Of a DNA stretch of 64,000 bases, positions 1 to 8,321 are shown piece by piece (position 1 is the first letter of the stretch; the number at the start of each line of letters is the position of its first letter). Source of the stretch: Isoalcanivorax pacificus W11-5 (GTDB taxonomy: Bacteria > Pseudomonadota > Gammaproteobacteria > Pseudomonadales > Alcanivoracaceae); the NCBI RefSeq assembly GCF_000299335.2, contig NZ_CP004387.1:3178994-3242993 (forward strand). Reading direction: 5' to 3'. Made by a program: the position numbers and the translations under genes. A model generated the notes under the pieces. It was not told where the DNA came from. It saw only the letters and a list, made by a program, of their open reading frames with translations, and did no database searches.

Positions 1-165
1 CCGGTTGGAACGGGCCTTCACTTCATCCGCAAACGCCTGGGCACCTTTGCTCCACTGGTGCGACGGCGGCGTGATGACACCCAGGCGCAGGGTTTTCGCC
101 TGTCCGGTCAGGGGCACAAAGGACAGACACAGCAGTGTCGAAATAAGAATCGCGAGCTTTTTCAT
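1..165 (-). CDS. TRAP transporter substrate-binding protein (DctP family), N-terminal part
   Basis: Only the first 55 codons are present; the gene runs off the window edge. The start is MKKLAILISTLL, a basic-hydrophobic signal peptide ending near LTGQA, followed by KTLRLGVITPPSHQWSKGAQ, which is the usual opening of periplasmic DctP-type solute receptors. It lies 67 bp downstream of a dehydrogenase gene and in the same direction as dctQ and dctM, so it would supply the binding protein for that permease pair. The ligand cannot be read from this fragment; the neighbours suggest a hydroxylated organic acid. Family assignment is firm because of the permease context. Confidence 0.8.
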   Translation of the reverse strand, partial: MKKLAILISTLLCLSFVPLTGQAKTLRLGVITPPSHQWSKGAQAFADEVKARSNR

Positions 166-232
166 GAACCTCTCCCGGTCTCGGGTCATTGTTGTGATAC
201 GAAAAGAAAATCGCGGTGCCTGGGCCGCACCG

Positions 233-1165
233 TTATCCATTCTCCAGCGCACGTGCCGCACGCAGCATGTGTGTCACGCCCTGATCACGGGCGCTGGCGA
301 GTGCCGCCACCTCCCGGCCACGGGTGGCCGCCTGCATGCCCTCGATCAGCAACCGGCGGGTCTCGTCATCCAGCGTCGGGGTGCCCAGATCGGCCCACCA
401 CTGCTCCACTGCTTCGCCCAGGTTATCGAGAAACCCGGCCATGCCACGCTCGGCACCGGCCAGATGAAAAATCATGTGCGGGCCGCAACACGCCCAGCGC
501 GCGCCCAACCCTTCGGTCACCGCCTGGTCCACCTGCTCGACGGTCGCCGCACCGCTGGCCACCAGATGCACGGCCTCACGCCACAGCGCTGCCTGCAGGC
601 GGTTCACCAGATGGCCACGAATTTCACCGGAGAGTTGCACCGTGCGCCGGCCGAGTTGCTGATAGAACGCCGCCGCGCGCGGCAGCACCGCCGCGTCGGT
701 GTAGCGGCCGGGCACCAGTTCCACCAGCGGCATCAGCCACGGCGGATTGCACGGGTGGGCAATGAACAGGCGCTGCGGGTGCACCAGCCCCGCCTGCATT
801 GGCGTCGGCAGGCAACCGGAGGAACTGGAGGCAATCAGCGTGTCGGTGGCAATGAACGGCTCAAGCTGTTCAAACGCAGCCCGCTTCAGCGCAGCGTCTT
901 CAGGCAGCGCTTCCTGCACCAGTGCCACGTCGGCATCGAGTTGTGATGACGAGGCGACATAACCGATGGCCGGCGTCGCCACCGGCGCCAGCCCCAGCGC
1001 CGCCAGCACCGGTCGGGCCTGCGCCACTGCGTCGGCAACCCGCGTGGCGGCGTGGGGATGCGGGTCGATCACTGTCACGCGCCGACCGCACAAGCCAAAC
1101 AGCGCGGCCCAGCCAGCCCCGATCAGCCCGGCACCGAGTACCGCCACATGCCGTATCTCGTTCAT
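233..1165 (-). CDS. 3-hydroxyacyl-CoA dehydrogenase-like / carnitine-dehydrogenase-like oxidoreductase
   Basis: 310 residues. The N-terminus has a Rossmann glycine motif GAGLIGAGW (about residues 11-19), and IAHPCNPPW (about 135) matches the catalytic histidine region of the 3-hydroxyacyl-CoA dehydrogenase superfamily. The C-terminal helical domain has GHLVNRLQAALWREAVHLV and a GPHMIFHLAG segment. The last segment is typical of the carnitine dehydrogenase / lambda-crystallin (gulonate dehydrogenase) branch rather than of fatty-acid enzymes. Expected reaction: NAD-dependent oxidation of a beta-hydroxy acid. Its start overlaps the dctM stop by 4 bp (ATGA), so it is translationally coupled to the TRAP permease. 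The physiological substrate is unknown. Confidence 0.8.
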   Translation of the reverse strand: MNEIRHVAVLGAGLIGAGWAALFGLCGRRVTVIDPHPHAATRVADAVAQARPVLAALGLAPVATPAIGYVASSSQLDADVALVQEALPEDAALKRAAFEQLEPFIATDTLIASSSSGCLPTPMQAGLVHPQRLFIAHPCNPPWLMPLVELVPGRYTDAAVLPRAAAFYQQLGRRTVQLSGEIRGHLVNRLQAALWREAVHLVASGAATVEQVDQAVTEGLGARWACCGPHMIFHLAGAERGMAGFLDNLGEAVEQWWADLGTPTLDDETRRLLIEGMQAATRGREVAALASARDQGVTHMLRAARALENG

Positions 1166-2421
1166 ATCAGCACCGTCACCAGCCAGGGCACATAAATCAG
1201 CAGCAACAGCACTGCCAGCATCGCTGCCAGGTAGGGCAGCAGCAGCACGGCGATACGTTCGGCACGGACGCCGGACAACGCCGAGGCGGTAAACAGCGCT
1301 GAACCCACCGGTGGAGTGAGCAGCCCCATCACCAGCGTCAGGCAGACGATCATGCCGAAGTGGAACGGGCTGATGGCGTACACATCGGTCGCCACCGGCA
1401 GCAGCACCGGCACCACCAGGATCAGTGCCGGGATCGGGTCGAGGATCATGCCCACCACCAGCAGCATCAGCATCACCAGCACCAGGAACGTGGCCGGCGA
1501 ATCCGACAGGGAACTGATCCAGGCGGCCGCCAGCGCCGGCAGGTTTTCAAAGGTGATCACCCAGCTGAACAGGTTCGCGGCAGCAATCAGGAACAGGACG
1601 ATGGCGGAGTTGCGCGCCGTGCGCAGCAGCGCCGGCCACAACATGCGCAGATCGAATTCACGATAGACCAGGCGACCGACCAGAATAGCCGCCACACAGG
1701 CCAGCGCGGCGGCTTCCGTGGGTGTCGCGAGCCCGCCGAGGATGCTGCCGACAATGGTCAGCGGAATCAGCACGGCAGCGGCGCCGTCACGCATGGCTTT
1801 CAGGCGCTGGGCGAAGGTGAGCTTTTCCGTGGTCGGGAAATCATGCCGCCGCGCCATCCAGCCCAGCACGGCAAAAAACGCCAGCCCGAGCAGAACGCCC
1901 GGCACGATACCGGCGATAAACAGGTCGCCGATGGAAATCTGTGCGATCACGCCGAAGATCACGAACATCATCGACGGTGGGATGATCGGCGCCAGCAGGC
2001 CGCCGGCGGCGGTGATTGCCACGGCGGTATCGCGGCGATACCCGACCCGTTCCATTTCCGGCACGGCAATACGCGACATGATGGTGATCTGCGCCACGGT
2101 GGAACCCAGGATCGACGCCATCATCATGTTCGAGAGCAGGTTCACGTAGGCCAACCCGCCCTTGATGGAACCGATCAGCGCGGTGGCCATGTTCATCAGC
2201 CGCCGCGCAATACCGCCTTCATTCATGCACTCGCCCACCAGAATGAACAACGGCAGGGCCAGCAGGCCGTAATTTTCCAGGCCACCGAAAAACTGCTGCG
2301 GGTAGGAATCCAGCAATACGGTATTGCCCGTGGAAAAAATATAGATCAGCGCACTGATCGCGAGCACAAACGCCACCGGCACGCCGATGGCCAGCAGCAC
2401 AACAAAGAGTCCGGCAACCAT
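1162..2421 (-). CDS. TRAP transporter large permease (DctM family)
   Basis: 419 residues from MVAGLFVVLLAIGVPVAF. Hydrophobic along its whole length, about 12 membrane segments. It contains the family-typical stretches GGIARRLMNMATALIG, AAGGLLAPIIPPS and DPIPALILVVPVLLP. It is the ion-coupled membrane subunit of a tripartite ATP-independent transporter and works with the small subunit encoded just upstream. A longer reading frame continues upstream, but this start is preferred because it overlaps the dctQ stop by one base (TGATG), the usual coupling in these operons. The length is normal for DctM. Confidence 0.92.
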   Translation of the reverse strand: MVAGLFVVLLAIGVPVAFVLAISALIYIFSTGNTVLLDSYPQQFFGGLENYGLLALPLFILVGECMNEGGIARRLMNMATALIGSIKGGLAYVNLLSNMMMASILGSTVAQITIMSRIAVPEMERVGYRRDTAVAITAAGGLLAPIIPPSMMFVIFGVIAQISIGDLFIAGIVPGVLLGLAFFAVLGWMARRHDFPTTEKLTFAQRLKAMRDGAAAVLIPLTIVGSILGGLATPTEAAALACVAAILVGRLVYREFDLRMLWPALLRTARNSAIVLFLIAAANLFSWVITFENLPALAAAWISSLSDSPATFLVLVMLMLLVVGMILDPIPALILVVPVLLPVATDVYAISPFHFGMIVCLTLVMGLLTPPVGSALFTASALSGVRAERIAVLLLPYLAAMLAVLLLLIYVPWLVTVLI

Positions 2422-3038
2422 CAGGCCTCCTTCGCGCGCAGCAGGCGCGCCAGACTGATATCCAGGTTGGAGAGCGCGTGGATCAGGCTGGCAATGCCGA
2501 ACACCGGCAGGATCAGCCATAGCCAGAACTTGGCGACGCCCAGCGTCTGCGTCGGTTCCTGGTAGATGAAATTGAAAAACTCGGCCGCCAGCGCATCGGT
2601 ATCAAAGCCGACGCTGTACAGGTCCATCGGCGCGAACCAGCGCCACAGCATCCAGATCAGCGCCAGCACAAACGCCAGCAGCACCAGGTCCACCAACACC
2701 GCCAGCGCGCGCGCGGCAACTGCCGGCAGCGCATCGGTCAGCAGCGTCACGGCGATGTTGGCGCGGGCATACAGGCTCACAGAGGCTGCCAGAAACGCCA
2801 TCCACACCATCGCTGTCACGGCTGCTTCATCGACCCAGTACAGCGCATTGCCGAACGCACGTGTGCTGATGTTCAGGATCAGCAACAGGAACACGAGCCC
2901 CACAAACACACCGGCCAGGACCTGTTCTGCCCGGGCCAGCCGATAGCTCGCGCGTTGCAGCCATGGCAGAAAGCCCTGCCCGGAAAAATCGGGCAGCGTC
3001 ACATCGTTGCTGTCAGGTGTCGCTGTCTGCGCACTCAT
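2421..3038 (-). CDS. TRAP transporter small permease (DctQ family)
   Basis: 205 residues from MSAQTATPDSNDVTLPDF. Four predicted membrane segments, with YWVDEAAVTAMVWMAFLAAS, a DctQ signature (…E-x4-W…). The N-terminus is longer than usual (about 40 residues before the first helix). The start overlaps the upstream aldolase stop by 4 bp (ATGA), and the stop shares a base with the dctM start. It therefore sits in a tightly coupled order: aldolase, dctQ, dctM, dehydrogenase, dctP. Confidence 0.88.
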   Translation of the reverse strand: MSAQTATPDSNDVTLPDFSGQGFLPWLQRASYRLARAEQVLAGVFVGLVFLLLILNISTRAFGNALYWVDEAAVTAMVWMAFLAASVSLYARANIAVTLLTDALPAVAARALAVLVDLVLLAFVLALIWMLWRWFAPMDLYSVGFDTDALAAEFFNFIYQEPTQTLGVAKFWLWLILPVFGIASLIHALSNLDISLARLLRAKEA

Positions 3039-3733
3039 TCGGGGTCTCCATGGGTCAGGTAGTCCCACATGCGCTCGAAGATCAGGCCCGAGCGGGTGGC
3101 CCGCCGCTGCGACTCTTCCAGGCTCAGTTCTTTTGCCGGCTGGCCGCTGGCGAGGCAATCCATCTCTACGCGCGCGGCATCTTCCAGGTACCAGGTCAGC
3201 ACCACGGCGGATTGCAGCGATTCGGCGGCGGCCACCACGCCGTTGCCCCGCATCACCAGCGCCGGGCTGTCAGCCATCAGGTCTGCCAGTTGCTCGGCAG
3301 CCAGGTCATCACGGATCAGTTGCGGGTCATCCCACAGCGGCGTGCCCGGCGCGAAATAGCTGCCCATGCCGTGCAGTACACGGGGCGTGCGGCCCAGCGC
3401 GGACAGCGCCATGGCGCGCGCCGGCATGCTGCGCACGATGCCGCCGATGTCCGGCCGGCGGCGGTAGATTTCCCGGTGAATACGCACTTCGCCCAGCACA
3501 CCGTCCGGCAACGGGCCGTTGACCGGCACCACGGTCCCGGCCTCACCTGGCGCAATGGTGCCCAGCGGTTTGGCGGTACAGACCAGAAAATGATCGGCGT
3601 CCAGACGCTGGCTGCAATGTCCGTAGGCATGCACCAGGCCATGCCGGCCGAGGGCGCGCGCAGCGCGGCGAACAATGATTTCTGCGTCAGCGCGCGTGAC
3701 GGTGTCAGCCTGGGGAGAAGGGGCGTCAGTCAT
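3035..3733 (-). CDS. class II aldolase/adducin family protein
   Basis: 232 residues. GHCSQRLDADHFLV resembles the class II aldolase opening (GN-S-R), and TAKPLGTIAPGEAGTVV is the following loop. IHREIYRRRPDIGGIVRSMP corresponds to the family's H-x-iY-rpdv-ggvvH-tHP element, although the usual metal-binding H-x-H pair is here SMP. ALVMRGNGVVAAAESLQSAV matches the lll-rgHG-v element with N in place of H. The loss of two canonical metal histidines makes classical aldolase chemistry doubtful. It is the first gene of the TRAP operon, so it probably acts on the transported compound, perhaps as a decarboxylase or lyase of the AraD/FucA fold. Confidence 0.8.
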   Translation of the reverse strand: MTDAPSPQADTVTRADAEIIVRRAARALGRHGLVHAYGHCSQRLDADHFLVCTAKPLGTIAPGEAGTVVPVNGPLPDGVLGEVRIHREIYRRRPDIGGIVRSMPARAMALSALGRTPRVLHGMGSYFAPGTPLWDDPQLIRDDLAAEQLADLMADSPALVMRGNGVVAAAESLQSAVVLTWYLEDAARVEMDCLASGQPAKELSLEESQRRATRSGLIFERMWDYLTHGDPE

Positions 3734-3949
3734 GAAGCAGGTTCCTTACCGTGGTTGTGTGGTCGCCGGAGCGACGATTTCCGGGCACAACGACGGGCTC
3801 TGGCGCGAACCTGCAGGACGGGTCAGGGACCCGGCGGCGGGATGAACGGACATCAGGCGCTCCCGTTGTTGTTATTCAGCGCCCCGCCTGACTCATGACA
3901 GCAGCCATCACAGGGCATCTCTGGCGATTGACTCTAACCAGCCAGCGCC

Positions 3950-3965
3950 ATTCCCTGAAATGAAT
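3950..3965. promoter_or_regulatory. possible LysR-type operator (ATTC-N8-GAAT dyad)
   Basis: A dyad of ATTC and GAAT separated by 8 bases, of the T-N11-A kind bound by LysR regulators. It lies in the 265-bp space between the LysR gene and the aldolase/TRAP operon, about 220 bp upstream of the operon's first start codon. It is immediately downstream of the LysR stop and next to an A/T-rich stretch. Support is positional only; no other copy was found. Confidence 0.3.
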
Positions 3966-3998
3966 ATGTGTCTATGTAATATAACTTGAAGTAATAGC

Positions 3999-4940
3999 CT
4001 AGAAGGGCGACAGCGCCTCGCTGCCCGCTGCCCGCAGCTCGCGCAGCAGCGCCTCTGCGGCCTTGGAGAGGGGGCTGTCCTTGCGCAACGAGACCCCGAC
4101 CGGGCCAAAGAACAGGGGTTCTGCCATATCAATCCGTGCCAGCAGCCCGGCGCGCACGTCCGGCTCGATGACCCGCGCCGGGAAGGCACAGATGTAGTCC
4201 GTCTCCAGCAGCATGCACCGGTTACCGATCACGGAGAGGGATTCGCACGGCGCCACCGGCAGTTCCAGGTTGAGATCATGGAACGCCGCTTCCAGCATCT
4301 GCCGCAGCGTGGTGTCCGGCAGCGGCAGGATCCAGGGCCACTGGCGCAACGCGGCCAGGTCCGGCTGGCGCAGCGACAGCGCCTGATGGCCGGGGCGCAC
4401 AATGAAGTGGATTTCTTCCTGATAGAACGGCTCCACCACCAGCCCTTCCCGGTAACGGTGGGCCGGCAGCCGGCCGACGATCATGTCCAGCTCGCCCTGC
4501 CGCAGCGCCGGCACCAGTTGCCGGTAGGTGCCTTCGCGGATCGAGGTACGAATGCCCGGCGCCAGCCGGTGCAACCGCACCACTGCCTGCGGCAGCACCT
4601 GCGCCGACCCGGCGATCAGCGCCCCCACCGACACATGGCCACTGAGCCCCTCGCGGGCATTGTGGATTTCCTGCTCCACCTGGCTGAGCTGGGCAAACAC
4701 CGCCTTGGCCTGGTTGGCGAGCATCTCACCGAACGGTGTGGTGTGCGTGCCACGACTGGTACGCACAAACAACTGCACGCCGAGATCTGCCTCGACTTCG
4801 TGCAATATCTTGCTCACCGCCGGCTGGCTCAGGCCCAGCTCCTCGCCGGCCTTCACCAGGCTGCTGTTCTGCGCCACGGCCAATACAGTGCGCAATTGCT
4901 GCAGTCTCACCCGGCGTGCCCAGCCCGGATCTGTCATCAT
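3999..4940 (-). CDS. LysR-family transcriptional regulator
   Basis: 313 residues. The N-terminal winged helix is plain: LRTVLAVAQNSSLVKAGEEL, then LSQPAVSKILHEVEADLGVQ and LFVRTSRGTHTTPFGE. The C-terminal effector domain follows (SVGALIAGSAQVLPQAV, MIVGRLPAHRYREGL), the layout of the GbpR/PcaQ type regulators of sugar-acid and aromatic-acid catabolism. The start is the first of two ATGs behind AGGAGAGC. It is transcribed in the same direction as, and just upstream of, the aldolase/TRAP operon and is its likely regulator. Confidence 0.9.
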   Translation of the reverse strand: MMTDPGWARRVRLQQLRTVLAVAQNSSLVKAGEELGLSQPAVSKILHEVEADLGVQLFVRTSRGTHTTPFGEMLANQAKAVFAQLSQVEQEIHNAREGLSGHVSVGALIAGSAQVLPQAVVRLHRLAPGIRTSIREGTYRQLVPALRQGELDMIVGRLPAHRYREGLVVEPFYQEEIHFIVRPGHQALSLRQPDLAALRQWPWILPLPDTTLRQMLEAAFHDLNLELPVAPCESLSVIGNRCMLLETDYICAFPARVIEPDVRAGLLARIDMAEPLFFGPVGVSLRKDSPLSKAAEALLRELRAAGSEALSPF

Positions 4941-5053
4941 TGCTCTCCTCTCTTCCTCCGGCTCCGGCCGTCGGACATCCCCCGTTTGGGGTATGCGCCG
5001 CAGAAAACATCATGTTATCAAACCCGCCTGACGAAACGGGAAGGGAACACATC

Positions 5054-7483
5054 ATGACGTATCTCAACAGAGCAGCAACCGTCTGCCTGGTCACCGTGGC
5101 ATTGTCACTTCTGCTTGGTGGATGCGCCTCGACCAGGGCGGTCAACGCCGCCAGCCAGGGGGATCTCGATACCCTCCGGGCATTGCATGCCGAAGGCAAG
5201 TCCGTGGACAAACGGGATCTGCGCCGACGCACGCCGCTGTATCAGGCCGCCGCTGCGGGCCACACGGATACCGTGGCCTTTCTGCTGCAGTCCGGCGCCG
5301 ACATCCACGGCACCAACGAATCCCGAAAGTTGACGGCCTTGATCGCCGCCGTCCAGAGCGGCCATGTCGACACCGCCACGCATCTGTTGAACGCCGGCGC
5401 CCGCGCAGACCAGACCGACACCAACGGCAACAGCGCGCTGGCCGTTGCCGTCGCCAACGGAGACAGCACACTCACCGCCTTGCTGCTGGCCGCCGGCGCC
5501 GACCCCGCGCAACAGGATGGCGAGGGCATGACCATGCTGTACCGCACAGCACGGCATAACCAGATATCCCTGATGCAACAACTGCTGGATGCCGGCGCCA
5601 ACCCGAACCAGATGACCGCCGGACAGAGCACACCGCTGCTCGCAGCAGCCACCCACGACAGCGCCGATGCCGTGGCGCTGCTGCTTGTCGCCGGGGCCGA
5701 CCCCAATCTTCAGGACGGCGACGGCCGGACTGCCGTGCAGGTGGCCGTGGAAAAAGACAACCGCGCGCTGCTGGAATCACTGCTGGCCGCCGGCGGCAAT
5801 CCGAACGGTACCGAACAGGTTCCACTGTTGAGCCTGGCCCTGAAAAACGAGCATTCCGCCATGGGGAAGCTGCTGCTGGCAGCGGGTGCCCATCCCGAAC
5901 CGCCGGTGAGCGCCCAGTACAGCCAGCCGCTGCTCTATGCTGCCCAACACAATGACGCCGAGATGGTGGCACTGCTGCTGGCCGCAGGCGCCGACGTCAA
6001 CAGCAACAGCCATTCCGGCTTCAGCAGCCTGTACCAGGCCGCCTATTACGGCGCCGGGGAAACGCTCGACCAACTGCTGGCGGCCGGTGCCGACGTCAAC
6101 AGCCGCAACGGCGACGGCCCGTTCACCCCGCTGATGGCCGCCGCAGACCATGGCCATCAGGACATCGCGGTACGCCTGCTGGCGGCCGGCGCAGATCCGA
6201 ACATCACCACCCGGAACGGCTACAACGCGCTTTATTACGCCGTGGGCGACAACGCCGGTGAGATGGTCAGAATCCTGCTGGCGGGCGGTGCCCACCCGAA
6301 TCTGCGCACCCCGGATCAGTACAACTGGACGCCAGTGCACCGTGCGGCCAACGCCGGCCACTACGAAGTGCTCGAATCACTGCTGCAGATGGGCGGCAAC
6401 CCGAACCTGCTGGATGCGGACAACGACTCCCCCATGGACCTGGCCCTGTACAAGGAATACAGCACCACCCCGCAGGTGCTGGCCCGGTACGGCGGCCGGA
6501 CCCACAACTACAAGGGCCGCAAAAGCGGCGGTGACAATTTCATGCGGACCTTCGCCACGGTGGCCATCGGCGCGACGGCCTTGCAGGCGGACCTGCCCAC
6601 CCACCAGACCGCCGACATCATGAGCGCGTCCATCCGTGATATCTGGCTCGACAACGGTCAGGGCAACAATCTTTCACAACTGCAACAGCAATACGCCAGC
6701 GGCAATTTCCAGATACGTGACCCGCTCGTGCAACAGGTGTTCAGCGCCTCACTGGAAGCCGAAGAAACCAACCGCCGCCTGCAAGCCCAACTGGCCGAGG
6801 CCCAGGCCGAACAACAGCGCCAGCAGGCCGCACAGCAACAGGCCCTGCGTGAACGCCAACAGGCGCTGGCCGCCCAGCAGGCGGCGCGTCAACAACAACC
6901 GGTACGTCGGGCAGCGACACCCGCACCGCAGGCCACGCCTGTCGCCATGACATCCGGCGCGCCGGCTACGGTGCCCGCCTCCCGCACCCCGCCTCCCGCC
7001 GCCGCCCCGCGCCGGGTGGAACCTTCCCCCAACAGCGCCAGCCTGCAACGCGGCCGCATGCAGTCCGCCGAGGGCATGGCGTGCGACTGCGAAGGCACCA
7101 TCACCCGCCGCAACCTGACCGTCGGCAGTTGCCAGATCAGCGAGATCACCGTGGCCTACCAGCTCGGTGTGTTCTTTGGCGAACCTACCGTGAATGGCAA
7201 TTTCCGCTGGCGAGCCGGCACCAACACGCCGGCGGACTGTCTGCCGTACAACTTCAACGCCTGGGTGAAGGTGCAAAACGATCAGGCCTACGGTTACGTC
7301 AAGATTGATCCGACCGTGCCGAAAGCCGGCGATACCGGTTTCAATGTCACCGGCAGCCCGAACTGGGACAGTTTCATCTGCGGCTTTCAGGGCACCCGCC
7401 AGAGCGGCTGCTTCAGCGCCGAGGATGCCAAGCAGTTGCTGCGCAAAGGCCGCGTCACCGACGTCCTGTTTTCCTTGCGCTGA
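5054..7483 (+). CDS. large ankyrin-repeat lipoprotein with Q-rich coiled coil
   Basis: 809 residues from MTYLNRAATVCLVTVALS, behind AAGGGAA; frames open further upstream lack a signal and are rejected. LLLGGC is a lipobox (Cys about 26), so the protein is lipid-anchored. Residues about 30-560 are some 14-16 ankyrin repeats (…LLLAAGADPN…, …LLAAGADVNSRNGDG…). About 620-700 is a Gln/Ala-rich coiled coil (LAEAQAEQQRQQAAQQQALR), then a Pro/Ala linker. The last 70 or so residues form a small Cys-containing domain (GMACDCEGTITRR … GTRQSGCF). A periplasmic or surface scaffold is likely; ligand unknown. The gene stands alone. Confidence 0.8.
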   Translation: MTYLNRAATVCLVTVALSLLLGGCASTRAVNAASQGDLDTLRALHAEGKSVDKRDLRRRTPLYQAAAAGHTDTVAFLLQSGADIHGTNESRKLTALIAAVQSGHVDTATHLLNAGARADQTDTNGNSALAVAVANGDSTLTALLLAAGADPAQQDGEGMTMLYRTARHNQISLMQQLLDAGANPNQMTAGQSTPLLAAATHDSADAVALLLVAGADPNLQDGDGRTAVQVAVEKDNRALLESLLAAGGNPNGTEQVPLLSLALKNEHSAMGKLLLAAGAHPEPPVSAQYSQPLLYAAQHNDAEMVALLLAAGADVNSNSHSGFSSLYQAAYYGAGETLDQLLAAGADVNSRNGDGPFTPLMAAADHGHQDIAVRLLAAGADPNITTRNGYNALYYAVGDNAGEMVRILLAGGAHPNLRTPDQYNWTPVHRAANAGHYEVLESLLQMGGNPNLLDADNDSPMDLALYKEYSTTPQVLARYGGRTHNYKGRKSGGDNFMRTFATVAIGATALQADLPTHQTADIMSASIRDIWLDNGQGNNLSQLQQQYASGNFQIRDPLVQQVFSASLEAEETNRRLQAQLAEAQAEQQRQQAAQQQALRERQQALAAQQAARQQQPVRRAATPAPQATPVAMTSGAPATVPASRTPPPAAAPRRVEPSPNSASLQRGRMQSAEGMACDCEGTITRRNLTVGSCQISEITVAYQLGVFFGEPTVNGNFRWRAGTNTPADCLPYNFNAWVKVQNDQAYGYVKIDPTVPKAGDTGFNVTGSPNWDSFICGFQGTRQSGCFSAEDAKQLLRKGRVTDVLFSLR

Positions 7484-7598
7484 ACACCCGACCGTTCAGG
7501 AAATCCGATCAATACGTTCAGTTCGCCGGGGTGGAGCCACCACCCCGGCCACGTCTATGCTCGAAGGCTTCCGTATCGCTCACTCATGGAGGATCTTC

Positions 7599-8210
7599 AT
7601 GCGCCTGTTCGCTCCTGCACTGACCCTGGCCCTGCTGGCCACCGCGCCACTGGCCCAGGCCGACACCCTCACCGAATACACCCTTGATCCGACGCATACC
7701 CAGGTGCGCTTCAGTTGGGACCACTTCGGCTTTTCCACCCCCGGCGCCAGTTTCGATGAAGTGACCGGCACGGTGTATGTGAACGAAGCACACCCGGAAC
7801 AATCCCGCGTCGACGTCACCATCCCCGTGCGCAGCGTACACACCCACGTGCCGCTGCTGGACGAGCACCTGCTGACCAAACCGGAATTCTTCAAGGCCGA
7901 TGATCACCCGACCATCACCTTCCGCAGCACCGGCATCCGCAACGCGGACCGCGAGGAACAGGAATTTGATCTGGTCGGTATCCTGACGGTGAACGGCATC
8001 AGCAAGGAAGTCGTGCTCGACACGGAAGTAAACAAAGTCGGCGAACACCCGATGTGGGACAACGCCCGCGCCATTGGCCTGAGCGCAGAAACCACCGTCA
8101 AGCGCTCCGATTTCGGCATGGGCGCCTACGCCCCGGCCGTCAGTGACGAGATGGAGGTCAGCATCACGCTGGAAGCTATCGAAGCCAGTGCGTTTGCAAA
8201 AAAGCAATAG
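7599..8210 (+). CDS. YceI-family periplasmic lipid-binding protein
   Basis: 203 residues with a signal peptide (MRLFAPALTLALLATAPLAQ-A). The mature part begins EYTLDPTHTQVRFSWDHFGF, the YceI opening, and includes VNEAHPEQSRVDVTIPVRSV, HLLTKPEFFKADDHPTITFR and LSAETTVKRSDFGMGAYAP, all hallmark stretches of the lipocalin-like YceI barrel. These proteins bind polyisoprenoid-type lipids in the periplasm. The chosen start has GGAGGATCTTC before it. The gene is followed by an inverted heptamer repeat that separates it from the convergent histidine kinase gene. Confidence 0.93.
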   Translation: MRLFAPALTLALLATAPLAQADTLTEYTLDPTHTQVRFSWDHFGFSTPGASFDEVTGTVYVNEAHPEQSRVDVTIPVRSVHTHVPLLDEHLLTKPEFFKADDHPTITFRSTGIRNADREEQEFDLVGILTVNGISKEVVLDTEVNKVGEHPMWDNARAIGLSAETTVKRSDFGMGAYAPAVSDEMEVSITLEAIEASAFAKKQ

Positions 8211-8218
8211 GGGAAGCG

Positions 8219-8298
8219 GCGAGCTGCGAGCCGCGAGCTACGAGCTACGAGCGGAAGAGCTCTTTTCTTTCGCTCGCGGCTCGTAGCCCGTAGCTCGC
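8219..8298. repeat. inverted arrays of 7-bp repeats (GCGAGCT type), intergenic
   Basis: Five consecutive heptamers on the left (GCGAGCT, GCGAGCC, GCGAGCT, ACGAGCT, ACGAGCG) are mirrored after a 17-base pyrimidine-rich spacer by four heptamers in inverse orientation (CGCTCGC, GGCTCGT, AGCCCGT, AGCTCGC). The RNA would fold into one long imperfect hairpin. Placed between the stops of two convergent genes, it may act as a two-way terminator. The regular 7-bp step is unusual for a plain terminator. Confidence 0.8.
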
Positions 8299-8321
8299 AA
8301 CTGCGTTGCATTGCGCCGATG

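Noticed and set aside
1360-2565. 401-codon plus-strand frame opposite dctM/dctQ
   Set aside because: His/Gln/Arg-rich translation opposite clear membrane-protein genes.
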